DNA of 64,000 nt from Gavia stellata (GCF_030936135.1 NC_082603.1:20364880-20428879); one strand, 5' to 3'. Positions 13,401 through 27,300 are shown, counted from the first letter of the stretch. The notes: a model not told the origin generated them from the letters alone. A program made the numbers and translations.

Positions 13401-16008
13401 GTGCCAAATTCAAATATTAGGGGAATGGAGGGTTGCTCGTTCCAACTGCCCTCCCTGATGACGTATTTATTCAAGTGTCTCTAAAAACGTTTTTGAAGAC
13501 AAGCTACTAAATTACTTCAGTCACTCAGTGGAAAAAAATTTTATTTGCAGTAAAGACTGCAGCACACCAGGGACTTTTTTAAAGGATTTTTTTTCCTCCC
13601 TCCTCAATCATAGAAAAGCAGGAAAATTCCAAAAGCATAACCTCAAAACTCATTATTTATTAAGGACATTGGTTTACAAAAAGTTCATAACATTTCAAAA
13701 TACAATTACTTCAGGTACTAATGTCCGAGTTTCTAGATAAACTGCTTGAGGTGTACTTTTCCCTATTTTTAAAACCACTTCTTCTATGGTTTTCACAAGT
13801 GTCAGTAATCTCCCCAATTAGGTGATGCAGATCATTTGCATACAAGAACATATCCATGAAGTTGTTTGTTGTTATGAAGGAAACAAACAGCGCTAGAGAA
13901 ACTAATAGATTACATACAAATACAAGGTTATTGATAGTCACTAAATAAAACAGCATAAAACAATCCATGTGAAAGCTATTATTTTTAGCTTTAATTTACC
14001 AATCATAGTATGAAAACCTTGGTATCTTACAACCAGTTGATTGTTCAGAACTCTCCAAGTAAAGCATACATACCCCACGAGGTCTGTCTGATGTTGTAAT
14101 AAGAATCTTGGGAACTGTCTGTCTGTTGAAGTATGGTGCAAATTCATCAGTTGCTTCATCAAAAGCAACCTGGAAGAACAGAAGTCTCGTTAATTCACCA
14201 TACATGAAATAACTGAAGAGCAATTGTTCAATATGACCTAAATGCTGATGAAATTGAATTTAGTAGGAAAAATTTCAATTCACAAGATCTATCCTAGAAT
14301 TAATCATCACAAGGCATACGGTTTTTACATTTTTAAGAATCTAGCGTGATGAACACTGATTGACAGGTTTTGCTATCAGTAACAGTAATGCAAAAGGCAA
14401 TTACCTAATGTAGATAATGAAAGAATGACATCACCTCTTAGTGAACCCTTCACATGTAAAAAGTAATTCATCAACACCTTAACAGTAAAGTGGTGAATGT
14501 TAACTTTCATCAATCCATTTTATGTCCCTTCTTCAAAAAAATGGTTAACTTAATAGCATATGCAGAAATTGAGCAGTTACCTCTTCATCATTGGGATCTA
14601 CAGTTGTTTCGTCATACACTCTCTGATTTTCAATAGTCTTTGGTATGGCTTTTGGAGGTGCCTAAAATAAAGAAGTTTATTAACATAACACATTCATGTA
14701 ATTTTTAAATGTATTGCAAAAAACACATTCATACTACCATGATACTGTGTATATCTCTACACAGGATTAGAGATATTGTTTTTAAAAAGAAATTACAACA
14801 TGCCTTTGATTAAAAATATGCACAGGTATTGGGACACCAGAGAGCATCACCTGGAGGAGAAACATCGCTAGAACAGTGACACAGCTTAATTTCAGTCTAA
14901 TTAAGAAATGGGGTTCCAAAACAGAACAAGAAAAAAAAAGGGAGAACTTTCTATCCACTTTTCTTCTCTTCCATGCAAGAAAAGAGCTCTACTTTCAACA
15001 GCAACACATTTTAGCCTTGACAGCTACAATTTAATGACTAATGGCGTATAATATTTACCCTGTTTACTTACACTGCTCTTGTGAGATTATGATAATACAG
15101 GAACTCACACCTGACTGTCTTCAGCTCTCACTATGCTTTTAAAGTAGTTCAGTAAAAGAAGCAAAACCCCTATTCGTGGCTAGGCTTGGAAACAAGCAGA
15201 CAATTGGTCTGGGCAGGGTTTGGTCAGGTCTGATTTTTGTTTTAATTTACACAGAAATTAGTTGTTAGAGTATAACTCCTAACAACATCAACACAATAGC
15301 ATAGCAATTGACAGAAACGATTTTCAGGAAGAGCCTGCTTTTATGCCATTATTAGCTTAAAGGTCACCCTGCCCGATTACTGCACCATTTAACATTGTAG
15401 CAACAATGTGTCTAAGCTCAGCTGTTTGATACCTCTGCTACACAACGCAGTGTCTGCAAAGGCCACCACGGTCAGCGAGCACCGAGACCACTGCTTCACT
15501 TCACTGAAGTCTGTGGAGAAACCGCTTCACTCACGAAACTGAAGACCCCCCAGCACACAAGGCTGAGCTGCAGAACTATCACCCGGGGCGAGCTCCTTCC
15601 CGTTCGCGGCGGAGCACCACCCTCCTGCAGCGGGGACGGCCTCGCCACGACACGGGGGCGCAACACGCTGCAGCCGGAGCCCTTACTTTGTCTCCGAGGG
15701 CTTCTCTCTCCTTTCTCCGCTTCTTCTTGGCGGCCAGTTTCTCCTAGTGGGAGAGGGAGAGCAATCCGTTAGCCAGACCCGCCGCGCGGCCGGGGCCACC
15801 CCCGCCCGCGGGTAACGGCCGCCGCGCCGGGCCCGCCCTCCCTCACCTTCCTCTGCTGCTGCTTCCAGCGAAGGAACATGAAGTGCCGCCGCTGCTTGTT
15901 CTTGATCTCGGACACGCTGAAGGTCGGCGGGAAGAGAACCCGCTCCGGGGCCGGCGGCCCCCCATCCTCCGCCGCAGAGCCCACCGGGCCGCTGCCGTCG
16001 CCTGCCAT
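10445..16008 (-). CDS. RPF1: RPF1, ribosome production factor 1 (complete)
   Basis: Nine coding exons on the minus strand join in frame: 15847..16008, 15687..15743, 14581..14661, 14074..14169, 13207..13360, 12564..12646, 11541..11722, 11333..11459, 10445..10486. The product is 327 residues (human about 349; the difference is a shorter N terminus). RPF1 is a nucleolar assembly factor of the large ribosomal subunit, from the Brix-domain family (Rpf1/Rpf2/Brx1/Imp4/Ssf). The acidic/Gly-rich N terminus is followed by [16 protein letters not shown] and a Lys/Arg-rich helix ([14 protein letters not shown]), consistent with nucleolar and rRNA contacts. The Brix domain runs from about residue 119 ([13 protein letters not shown]) to about 310, including [38 protein letters not shown] and [12 protein letters not shown]. 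The C terminus is [10 protein letters not shown], identical to human as I recall it. All introns are GT-AG and no frame defect is seen. The start is the ATG in the CpG-rich promoter block. Confidence 0.98.
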
Positions 16009-16080
16009 GCTGCCGCCGCCGGGCAGGATCTGACCCCTCACCCTTGGCCTCTGCCCCCGCCCGCTGGGAGAGCACACGCT

Positions 16081-16090
16081 GCGCCTGCGC
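16081..16090. promoter_or_regulatory. NRF1-like site, RPF1 promoter (proximal)
   Basis: GCGCCTGCGC is the reverse complement of GCGCAGGCGC, the same core as the motif upstream of GNG5. It lies about 75 bases upstream of the RPF1 ATG. Inferred from sequence only. Confidence 0.5.
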
Positions 16091-16110
16091 TGGGGCCGCC
16101 GGCTCCCGCC

Positions 16111-16120
16111 GCGCATGCGT
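16111..16120. promoter_or_regulatory. NRF1-like site, RPF1 promoter (distal)
   Basis: GCGCATGCGT differs from the perfect palindromic NRF1 core GCGCATGCGC at the last base. It lies about 105 bases upstream of the RPF1 ATG and 20 bases from the proximal motif. Paired NRF1 sites are common in CpG promoters of ribosome and mitochondrial genes. Function here is inferred. Confidence 0.5.
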
Positions 16121-16470
16121 GGAGGGGGCGGCCGAGTAGCCGTTAGGCTCGGCGCACGCGGGGTGGCTTTCAGGGGAGCGGCCTCGCGCGGCGCCAACCG
16201 CCATTGGCGCCGTCCCGGTGAAGCGGCGCCGGCGGCTCCACGCCTCAGGGCGGCTTCGGTTAAGCCTTTGAGAGGAAGCACGCTTTTTGAGGCAAGCGCC
16301 GTCGTGATCGGTGCGCCGAGGAGACAGGGCTGGGCCTTGGTGACGGTCGTTGTACGGCGAGTCCCAGAAGGGCCCAGCCCCGACCCCCTCCGGCGCACGG
16401 GCGCGGAGCCCGGCTCTGGCCGCGGCGCTGTGCGGCAGAGGGGGGCGTCGGCTGCCTCCCTCGGCCCTGA

Positions 16471-19400
16471 GAGTGCGCAGGCAGTGTGCCTGACTGAGCT
16501 ACTTGCATGGCGTGTTGCTTCACTGCAGGTACCTGCAAGATGGTTAAGCTAATTGCTCAGCAGGCAACAAACCTTGAGATAAGATGAGAGTCTTTAATAC
16601 AAATTACTACTGCAGTGTAACTTATGATCAGGGTTAACAATATCAGAATGGGAAGCTTTGAACAAACATCACACACCGATGGATTTACATAAATGATAGT
16701 CACTTCATGACCCAGTAGTGTGTTCCCATGTGCACGTTTCACATTCAGACGTATTCACAGTGAGTCAAGTGGGGAGCATCTGCTTAAAATGATCCATAGG
16801 GTTTTTTGATGGTAGTGTTCCTGAAAATTATTTTCATTCCATTAAAGCCTGTTAAAACGTTAAAATTGAACAAGAACCCCTACAAACGATTAAAGAGATT
16901 TAATACATGCAAAGCTAGAATTGAGGTTTTCTGTTCATGAGCTGATTTCCCAGCTTAGAGGTGTGCAACCGTTGCTGCACAGTGAAGACTATACTCTGTT
17001 TTATAGAAATTGAATATTCAGGGATTTGGGGGGGCCTCGGATCGGTTAAAGGCATTTTTAATCTCAGACTGCAAAATTCTGAGCCTCAGTGGGGCTGATT
17101 AGTTCCATTTGTCCTAAAGATTGTCTCAAAGCTTGGAATATGTCTACTAATTTTATATACAAATGCTATTTCACATTACTAAGTTTCTCTTCCTAGAAAA
17201 GTGAAAAAGAAATCTGTTAACATAAAACGCATGAAGATAATGGAAAAATGTCTAGAAGTAACCTGAACTAGACAATGTCTCAAACCTACTTCGGTCCTAT
17301 AAACAAATTTAACTGTAACTGAACTTGCTTCACTGAGGTTATTTCTACTTAACACAGATGTAAATGAAAGATCAAAGGCCTCATTATGCACAATCCCATA
17401 TTTTTCTGGCCTCACTTGCATTTTTGTCAAGAGAAAATACTTCATCTATCCTTAGTGCATAAGGATAAGTTGTTTCCATGGTAATTAAGGTTTGGGGGAT
17501 TTAGTTGAGAATATGTTAAACAAGGACTTTTCTGTAACTTTATCTCACTAGCTGATTCAAATATCAGAGATTGCAAGGGTATCTCTAAAAGTCATTAGCA
17601 GAGATTTTCATCACTGCTGTTAGGAGAGCTAATAGGGAATTCTAAGTTATTTGTAGTTTCAGTTTGCAGTGGTGTTTCTTTTGGAATCATTGCACACTGA
17701 TGTGAAGCGTAATTCTGTGAAGCTCACTGAGTGCTTACGTGTGGAAAAAACACATTATCTTTCTTCCTCCCAGCAAGAGCGAAGACAACCTCCTAATATT
17801 ATTCAAAGGCTTTTCTTCCAGGGACTCACAGGAACAAAATAATGATACACAATAATACAAGAACTTCCTAGGGCAGGGGAGGGCCAATAAAGAGGCACCA
17901 GAAGCACATTGTGGACTTGGTAAAAATAAGATCACTAACAAGGTACAATTATAACTTCAATAGAAGACCCAACTAATAAATGCATGCATAGCATTAGTTT
18001 AATTTCTTCATAGAGAAGGTACCAGGGTCTTTTGCTTATTTTAGCTATGAACTCTGTTCTGTGTAAATAACATTTTAACCAGGATACTCATTTTTTTACA
18101 ACTAATGTAGCATTGCCAGGAAACCACCTTTTGGAAGAAGATGCTTGGTTAAAAAAAAAACGCCAAAAAAAAACCCCAAACAGAAAACACCAGTAGCTTT
18201 GATTTGTGTAAACCAACAAGTAAGTTCTCCAGTGGAGAGTGGTGAATGAAGACATTTATTCCATGTCAGCACTAAGGAATTTCGGTGGAAACCTTTCTGT
18301 AAATTACTACGGACACAGCTGCAGTAGTGGAATCATCATTTTGAGTTGTATTGATAGAGGACTGGAGTTTTTTGCTGTTCTGTCATTTTAAAAAAATGAA
18401 AAATATCTTGGGATTAAGTTGAAAGGACAAAAATTCAGCTGGGAAAGGAAATTAAGTTAGAAAATACTTATGGAAGGAGAAAAGAGGGTAAGGTGCCTCT
18501 GGATTCAAGAACTTACGAGAACTGTTTGGGATTTTTTTTAAAATGTAATAACCAACATTTTGCTCTTTTCCTGTTTTGTTTTTCTTAATTTCATTACCTG
18601 AAGGTAGAGAGGACATACTACTTGTCTTCAAGATTCATTACACTGAACAAAATGCCCCAGAAAATGCAATGCTCCAAACCAAACAAACAGTTGTCTGTGT
18701 TGGAAGAGAGATATGGCCTACAGGCTTCTTTCTTTTTTCCTATAGAATAGTGGTTTTCATGTGAAAAATAGGACAAAAAGCTGTTGTATTTGTTTTTAAA
18801 ATGGATTCATTTTGACTGTAGTTACATTGGCTTTTTAATATGGCAAAGCAATTCCCCTCGGAATCAGTGAGCCAGAATTCTTTGTGGTTGTTAAAACAGA
18901 TAACCACCAATGGGTAATAATAATTTGAAGATCACAAGATTCATGAGCAGTTTCTGTAAAGTAATGTCTCAGTTCTAAGGATTCTTGGTGCGTTAGTAGA
19001 GTAGAGGACAAGGGAAAAGTGACTAATTTTCCTCTAGGACAAAATCCCCCAAGTTACACAGTTGGAAGCAGTATTGTCATGGATCTAAAACTGGCGAGGA
19101 GAGGGACAACACAAGGAACACGAGGTCACAAGAAAACATGAGTAAGAAGTGAGGTGGCTCAAGGTTCCCTCAAGTGCTGGCTTTGTTGAGGTCCACCTTT
19201 ATGGCCCTCAAACCTTCTGCAGGATCCCTAGGCCCTCTGAACTTTCTGTTGGTGGTGAAGAATATATCTAAACTGTAGACATTAGTGCTATGTACAGGTA
19301 GTCAAGCTGAGTCAAAGAGGCTCATACATTTAAACAGCACAAGGCAATGCAGAGCAGAAATATGGGTTGGGGCCTTGCAGTATGGTTGCATGCTGTCGCA

Positions 19401-21439
19401 GCAGGCATCCTTTGTTCAGCTGCCCAGGAGGGCTAACTGGCAGGAGCAGACTACTGAACTAAGAAAAGTGTGCCTTTCTTATTCTTGCATTCAAAGCTAG
19501 TTCTCCCATCCCCTCATGGTGCTGTGTAGATAATGAAGTTTTACCCCAAAGGTCTGGGTTTTGTTATGCCTGTAAGCACCTCAGCCTTCAGACTGCAGAG
19601 CAGTTAGCACAGCTTTGATCACACCTGAGCGTTACCAGCCCCCTCAAAATAGACATTATTCACACTCTTCCTTGCAGCCTCTCTCTGGAAGGCATCCTCA
19701 GGGACTGTCTAGCAGCACTGACTGTAGCAAAGTTAGTGATAGTAGCTTTCCTTAACAGAGAGTTCAAAAGTTGAAGTATTCACACTTGATACAGAAGACA
19801 GGACTTTCCAGCCTCTGGAGATTGGGAAGAACATCTTTTCTTTCAATGGAACAATCAAACCACAAGCCTGCAGGTTTTTCAGGGGTGAGAAGTTAACTTC
19901 ATTCTTCCAGCTGAAGCTATTGTTGGATGCAGGATAAGATACAGAAAATGCTGGACCAAATAGCTAGTGGCTGGGGCACTCTTTTCCTGAAAGGAAGGAA
20001 TATTGGATTCCTGGCCAGGTCTTAATATTCTCCCTGTAGCTTACTTTAAAAGGTTACACAGCAAAGCAGAAACAAGATGTAGAGAATGGATTGTAACCAG
20101 GTTCAGTCTCTAGGTGTGTGCCTTCATCGCTGGGCTAAAGAGTCTGGTTCCTTTTACGCTCCTGGCCTGATGCTCTGTTGGGCTTTTTGCACAGTGAAGA
20201 AAGGGTAATGTGGTCTCACCAGGGTGAAATATTCAGAGAGTGGTGGGAGATGCTCCGTGTGGCAGAGGAATCTGTGTTTGAGCCCACATCTCTTTAACTG
20301 AGGAAGGAGTTGAACATGGGCCCAGCACAATATGCTGTCATATGAAAGATGGACATCTATATCATCCCTTTTTGAGAGAAAGCCTGCATTGTATTTTGTA
20401 GAGAGCCTAGGTCTGTGATGCTTGTTACGTGTTATTGTACCAAGCCATCTGGGATCTCTGCTGTAGAAGAGCCTCTTGTTCATCCAGCTAGGCATAAGCA
20501 TGAAATACATGCTAAACTGCTTAGCTCTTTCCAGACTGTTCCCAGGCTTGGGCATACCCAGAGCTGTTTCTCCAGGGGAGGATTACATAGGGGAGCAAGG
20601 TAAAATTACAAGGTGCCTATGCAGGAACTGCGTGGGTAGTTTTCAGGATATCTGTTTGGGACTTACAGGCTTGCATTCCTTAGTGGATGTTGTTTACAGT
20701 CTTGAAATTCAGTGTTTCCAGTCACCTAGGGCAATCTCTCTAATGGATAAAATGGGGATCACGCTCAATGAAGTTGGGTATTATTTAACATTTCAGGATG
20801 AACACTAGATCTTACTATGTGCTCCCAATGCCTGTCCTCATCCCATAACTCAACACAAAAATTAATTATTTTCATATGCTTTTCTGGGTTACTCTTCTTT
20901 ACAGTATCTGAGATGTGTACAAACATTGAGGTGCTTATTGGAAAGAAGGTATGATGTCCATTATACAGATGGGAAAATTAAACAAGTTTGTCAAAACAAA
21001 ATTTATCAAATTTAGCATGCCCAGTGTAAGATACACAAAGTTGGGTATTTTGAGACTATTTAGCATTATACGGTCAAATCACAACTATGCTGAATTAGGT
21101 TCGCAATTAACTTCACCATGCTCAGGATCATTCTAGATACCAGATTCCAAATATCTCAAGTTCAGCACCCAGCAAATGAGGAATGCAGACTTAGTGTCTG
21201 TCCCTAAAATGAAATTAAAGTTTGTTATACTATGGGTCAATGAGGAGACCAAATGAAATTTTCTTAGTCAGTTTTCATTCTGTAATGCCCTCACTTTTGA
21301 GAGTTTCTTTACGATCTTTGATCTTCGTGCTTTTTATAGCTTGTGTGTAAGAAGTCCTAGGTTTAAGAAAGCAAACAACGGTAAAAAACAGTGAAGGCCT
21401 CTCTGAATAGCAGCTTTATCTTCCAGAATATTGACACCC
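16471..21439. other. Intergenic, no gene seen
   Basis: Mostly AT-rich unique sequence to the right of RPF1. A poly(A)/AC-rich low-complexity patch lies near 18150-18190. The part from about 20150 to 20810 looks like an old dispersed repeat on general texture, with a 133-codon open frame on its minus strand, but I cannot assign a family. No splice-bounded conserved exon was recognised. Confidence 0.5.
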
Positions 21440-21965
21440 CCACCTGCAATAGGTATCACAGCAGAACTTGCTGAGAGTGCACTCTGTTACCTTGTCTAGG
21501 TCATTAATAAGGACATGAAGAGTTTTGGCCCCTGTATGGGTCCCTGAGGAACACCACTAGTAACCAGCCACCTTTTTGGTGGACTTTGCACTGCTGATCA
21601 ACACTTGTTGTACTCCACAGCCCAGCCGATTTTCCATCCAGTTTGTGGTACATTTTTCCACTCCATATTTCACCAATTTGACTGTAAGGGTACTGTGGGA
21701 GACCATGTTGAAGGCCACCCTAAAGTCAAGGTAAACAGCACGCACTGTTCTTCCTCCTCTGCTGAGCCAGTCTTCCCATCAAAGGTTTGCCCTTGGTAAA
21801 GCCACATTACACCAGCTGTTCTCAGTCACCTTTGTGTCCCTCAGGTGCTTGGAAATGTCTTCCAGGAGTATTTGTTCCACAATCATCCTGGGGACGGAGG
21901 TGAGGCTGACAGATCTGTAGTCCCTGGCTCTTCCATCCTGCCCTTCTTGAAGTTGCAGCAATTTA
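21440..21965 (-). mobile_element. CR1 LINE remnant, reverse transcriptase region
   Basis: On the plus strand this reads as the antisense of an avian CR1 reverse transcriptase. It contains the familiar run around TCATTAATAAGGACATGAA, then CCCTGAGGAACACCACTAGT. On the minus strand a decayed frame gives VYLDFRVAFNMVSHSTL followed by KYGVEKCTTNWMENRLG. These correspond to the CR1 motifs VYLDFSKAFDTVSH and KYGLDEWTVRWIENWL. The part from 21800 to 21965 continues into the upstream RT segment (the frame containing YRSVSLTSVPRMIVEQILLE). The element is 5'- and 3'-truncated, with stops and frame changes, so it is long dead. It lies 5 kb from RPF1 and 17 kb from DNASE2B. Confidence 0.9.
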
Positions 21966-24160
21966 GCTTAGTGTAACCCTCTTGATATACTGTGCGAAGA
22001 GCAATGATTACTGATGCGTTTAAATGGTCTGTGTCTAACATCTCAGAACATGTATGTATGTGCATGTGAGAAAGAAAAAGAAGCCAAGCTTTTGGAAGCA
22101 TGAGAAAGCAAAACTTAAATAATCTAAGTAAAAATGAAGCAAAGGAGAGCATTTAGAAAAGAAGGTATTTTATGTGGTATTCTTGCAAAAAAACTTGCAA
22201 ATGTGTTATTTAAAATTATGGAAATTCCATAGTCTACTGCATGTGAGTGTCCAGTTTTAAAGCTCATTAGAGTTTAAAAAAAATGACTTTACAGCTGCTT
22301 TATGTATGAATGTCAACACAATCTTAAACATGTAGTTATAACTGACATTACAATAATTCCTTCCCACAGGACCTATCAAGATGGCATAGCTGGCTATTAT
22401 CTTAATCTGGGCAGATCAGCCTGATGAATACTGGGTGTTTGATTTACTAAATGTCTGTCAGCACTTCTGGTTAGTTACTAGATTAAAATTACTAGATAAT
22501 GCATTAATTGTATGTAAGCCCAAAAAAAAAAAAAAGATAAAGGAGTTTGCTGGCGCTTCAGGTGCCTAGTGCAGAAAACTGAAATACTTCCCCAAATAGA
22601 AATTCCATAAACCAGAAAATTGTAATTTCATACATTTAGACTTTTTGAGATGTTTATCCAATAGCTACCTGTGGCAAAGTACTGAAGAAGCATCTACTGT
22701 TTCCAACCTGGTATTTTGCTGGATTAATTTTGCTGCTTCTGGAGATCACTGTCCTTTTCTAAAGAATTGTCCTGTAAAAGGGAAGGTAGTCAATGGCAAC
22801 ATTTCATCAACTTTGTGGGTATGTAGAAAAACTTGTGTTTCTTGAGGGGTGTGGTCCTCTTTGCAGGAAGTAATGCTAGTATCTTTCTGCTGGTGGCAAT
22901 TTCACATAGCTTGGGCTACCTTAATAAAACATTCCTTCACGTACTGAAGAAAAAAGAGTATATCCAGCATTAGAGCATGACTCATTTCTAGCCAGATACT
23001 TTTCAGAATATGCTACCTTGTGTTTTCATTTTATATACTAACTTCCTGTTATTTTATATTAAGGTGTATTTGCGCTGTAGTGGCGTAATTTCTCTGTAAT
23101 AAATAGAACTTGGTATAGCAAATAATTTTGCTTCTTTTTCTGCTTGCAGGTTGCCCACAGATAATCTAAGAATTTTCTTGTTCAAAATTATTGCAGCATA
23201 ATTTGTAGGTGTAACTATAGAAATAAGGTAACTATTTTGTTACAGAGTAAAGTACCTCAAGTGAAACTGTTGTTCCCCTTGCAGATCACTCTTAACTCCA
23301 TGGTCTCAACGTACATGTTATCAACAATTAAGCAAAATATATTGCTTAAATATTCTTCTATTTTAATACATTTCAGTGGCTGGCTACAGACACTTTAGCT
23401 CTTAGTAGATCCTTTACATTTTAAATTGGGAAAAAATAGTCAGGATCGTTTTCTACTTGGCATTATTAAGAAGTCAGAAGTATTTATAAATGGCTAGTAG
23501 CACATATTAGTTTGTTTACAAATTTGTAAGATAATATTTGCATAAGAAACAGAAGTTGTGAAGTGATACATGATAAGGATTTATTCCACAGTTACCAGAA
23601 TCTTTGGTAAGATGAGCTAACTTGAACAATGTGCATTTTAATATAGTTGAGTGCAGGCTAATATTTCTAGGAAAGAAAAATGTAGATCAGTTATCTGATG
23701 GAGGACTGCATTATGAAAAGTAGTGATACAGAAAAGCAATTAAGAGCACACAGAAATTCTATCCTTGTGGATAAATGTGGGGAGCACACTGTAGCAATAG
23801 GGATTTCATTGATGGAGCAGTAGGTCTTGGCCTGATACCGAGACAAAAATTGAGAAACTGATTAAGCAGAACTATATGGTTGATTTGGGATCTAGAAGCC
23901 CTTCTTACAGAAGAGACTTAAAAAGCGTAATCTCTTTAGTCCGTCAGTGGATCACATAAGAGCTAACTCACCTGGAATTACATAAATAAAGAGAATAATT
24001 GTAATCACAGAAATCTTCAGTTTAGCAAACGAATCCTTTTAAAGATGTAGTCTTTGAAAGATGAGCCAAGAGACTTTTTTTATTAAAAACCAAAACCAAA
24101 ACAAACAAAAAAACCCCTTAGACTAACTAAGCCTTGGATAAAGGCCTGTGAAGTATTCCT
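21966..24160. other. Intergenic, no gene seen
   Basis: AT-rich sequence between the two CR1 remnants. A 13-base A run lies near 22523-22535. A poly(A) and AAAACC-type patch lies at about 24083-24115, just before the second CR1 piece. No conserved exon or RNA gene recognised. Confidence 0.5.
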
Positions 24161-24330
24161 TGTCACCTGAAATCTTTAAATCAAGAAGGTGGATTTTTTT
24201 CCAAAGGAAGTGTTCTAGCTCCACCAGAAATCATGTAGACATCACTTGATCTAATTGTCACCTGTCCTGTGCAAAAGGTCAGGATGGAGAATCATGGTGC
24301 TTTCTTCTGGCCTGAAAACCTGTGATGCTA
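24160..24330 (+). mobile_element. CR1 LINE 3' end remnant
   Basis: The plus strand shows the order of landmarks typical of a CR1 3' UTR. First comes CTTTAAATCAAGAAGGTGGA, then a T-run and a TCTAGCTC segment. Then come CTTGATCTAATTGTCACC and CTTCTGGCCTGAAAACC, and finally a degenerate TGATGCTATGAA tail resembling the CR1 terminal octamer repeats. Divergence is considerable, so the insertion is old. It is a separate insertion from the one at 21440-21965, being on the opposite strand. Family assignment is by remembered consensus and not by alignment. Confidence 0.7.
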
Positions 24331-27300
24331 TGAAACATCAAAATGGAGCAAAAACCCCCCTTAAAATGTTTTATAACAATTTTAGAATATCTGCCATAAT
24401 ATTCAGATAGTATGTGGTTAGAGACTGCAATGAATGGATTTTTAAAATAATTTAAGTTAAAAGACATTTTTAGCTACATTAACAGGGTTTTTTTCCTGTT
24501 TGTATCACTAAATTTTTATGAATAGTCACTAGAACTGCAGTATCTCTTTTATTTAAGGCTACTCAGCCCCTTTCCCCTGATAAGATTCTGTTTCCTTTCT
24601 TTATTGGTTTATCAAATCTTTTAAGACTGATATTTCCAGGCTGGGTGTTCACCTCAGGATAACTTTATGGAAACCATATTTCTGTATTTGGTAGTGATCA
24701 TAAACAACATCAGAAGCACAATGACTAAAGCTAATAAACATAAATGCTAATGCAAGAAGTAGTTCCAAAATATTAGACAGATTGGTGGGATAATTTGGAG
24801 ATTTACTAGAAGATTTTCTTTTGTATTATAAACTCTCAGTGGCAGAACTTTTTTTCTTATGTGTTGATAAAATATGAATGTGCTTTCGGACGTTTATAAG
24901 TGCTAATTACAAAATAACAAAGGTAATGAACATTGTAAGACATTTAGCTGGCAACATGTAATGATCCCACTGTAAGATAGATAAACTCTTTTTTTCCAGT
25001 ATGCATATGTAGCTCTTATTAATGAAACTCAAGCTGCACCTAATTACTAGTAACAGAAAATCACTGGCGTTTACCTCCCACGTACAGAGCCACACCTTGC
25101 CCTCCAGGAAATCCAGAGAGCTTCCCAAGAACTATCCCTAGCTCTGGCCTAGATTTCAGCCTCTTTTATAGCATTTTACAGTAGAAGCTTGTCAGAGCCA
25201 ATCCTGTCTTGTGTACAAGGTTTGACTGAATGAAGAAATTAAACTCATAATGAAATATGGTCTTAAGTTAGACCTTTTATTACAGTAGGTCTTTTGCTTG
25301 GTCTACATAGTTCAGCAAGTTTGGTACTCTACCCAACACAGACTGATGCCGAAGACTATCTCTGTTCCATATAGTAGGAGACAGGGGACAGAATCAAAAG
25401 TACCATTTCAGTAAAAGTTACTGTACAAGACGACAAGAAAGAATTAGCTAAGATAATATTTTCCTTTGTCTGTATTTCCAATTTGATCATATTTTCCTCC
25501 TGATTGGGAAAATATTTTATTCCCTAAGTTTGTGTGGGATTATTTATGAAAGAGAAGGTATGACATGGTTACCTTTGGCAGGAAGAGAGTTAGGCTAAAT
25601 GGTTCAAGCCCTATTTTTTTATTTCACCAGGGGAATTGTAAATGCATCTGAAAAGAAATGACAGCATTCAGTCTGATACTGGGATTGTATCCATCAGCTG
25701 ACAATGCATCTGGTCATGGCCTCTGCAATTCAACTTCAAATGTAAATGTGCAGTACTAGTACCAGTATGGGATTCAGGAGACCTGTCCTGTCCTCGGTTT
25801 CCTTCTTCAAAAATACTTCATGGTAACCTCTGATAAGTCCCTTTGTGCCTTATTCTTCTATAAAATTAGTGTGAAAGTATTTTTGCCTTTTATACAGATA
25901 AATAAACATAATGTATTCTAGAAAGAACAAGGGCCCAGCAGATCTCATAGGGAGTCCTCTCCTGGGAAGTAGTCAGTGAGGAGGAGTTGGAGACTAATAG
26001 ACCACAATTGCTACTACTCTGACATGCTGACTAAAATAGGGAATCTAACTCTTGATTGCCCAAGCAAGTAAATATTGAGAAAGAATTGAGAGGTTTATAC
26101 TTCCTCTGTATCTGGCACTGACGCAAGGCAAATTCGAATGTTGTACGTGGGGTTTGTGTCCTAAATTCAAAAAGAGTGATGAAAAATTAGAGGGATTTTA
26201 TAGAATAGACATGAGACATGGTTAAAGGATTAGGATACTCTCCTTCTAATGTGGGGCCCAAGGAGTTCCACCTATTTAGCTTATCAAAAAGAAAGTTAAT
26301 GGGGGCCCTTTACGTACCTTTCTATATAGTAAATATCCATTTGAAAATACATGGCTTAGCTGTAGCAGACAAAGATCCAGGACCTGCAATCTTAATTCAT
26401 AGTTACCCATCATTAACCATTGAGAGGGTTACCAAGAATTATGGTAACTTTTTTGTTGATATTTATATCAAGATGGGATGTTTCCCCTTTAAAATGATAC
26501 AATCTAGTTCAGACAGGAACTAGTTCAGGGAAATCTGCTCTCCATTATACAGGAAGTCAGAGTAGAAGATGACACAGGTCACTTTAGGTTTTCTAATCTG
26601 TTAATTAAATATTTTATAGAAATTCAGTTTAATTGGTTCTGTGACTGTTAATAAACAGTATTTTTGATGTTTCATGTTTGACTGCAGCCTCACCTGATCT
26701 CAATTATTTCTTACTGTATGTGGGTGGTGGGATTTTGTCATCGTACCAGCACCTCCACCTTCATCCCTAAGGGTTGCATCATTATCTTGTTACACAACCT
26801 GCAGGGTTGATATTGTTGATACGATGCCAGCCACAGAATCGTTGAGAGATGGAGTGACGGCATTGTGGGAGATCCCAACAAAACTGCTCTAGATCCTGCA
26901 CATAAGTTACTTATCAAGACCAAGTTTTGTTGTACTTTTTAAAAACTTAACTAGAATATACTGCTCAGATGATTGTAGTCTCTTCGCAAGTCTCTGTTAA
27001 GGATTTTTAGCACATCATTCTAGATTTTTTTACAACTAAATGTATAATTTCCCAGGCTTTTATCCAGCCTGGGGCTGATATTTAAAGTTTTGTTCTCACT
27101 TGTTCATTCAGCTGTATTTTGCTTGGTAGTCCTGGGAATGGACTGCCATCCTGACAAGGATGATCCGCATCCATTGGCCATGCTGTTGTTTTTCTGGGCA
27201 CCACTCCAGCTTTGCATGGACAGCAGCCTGTCCTTAACACCATCTGATGAGGAAGCAGTCCATCTTTTTGGGGACACAGTGACTTGCTTCCCTTTGGGCT

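Larger units (their letters stand above)
15560..16470. promoter_or_regulatory. CpG-rich promoter of RPF1
   Basis: A GC-rich, CpG-dense block covers RPF1 exons 1-2 and extends about 450 bases upstream of its ATG (upstream is to the right). It carries two NRF1-like motifs and no obvious TATA box, as expected for a housekeeping ribosome-biogenesis gene. The antisense and sense open frames in it, up to 209 codons, come from GC-rich composition. I see no evidence for a divergent protein-coding gene on the right side. Confidence 0.75.

Noticed and set aside
15683-16552. Long overlapping frames on both strands at the RPF1 promoter
   Set aside because: Composition effect of the CpG island. Only the RPF1 exon 1 and exon 2 frames match a known protein.
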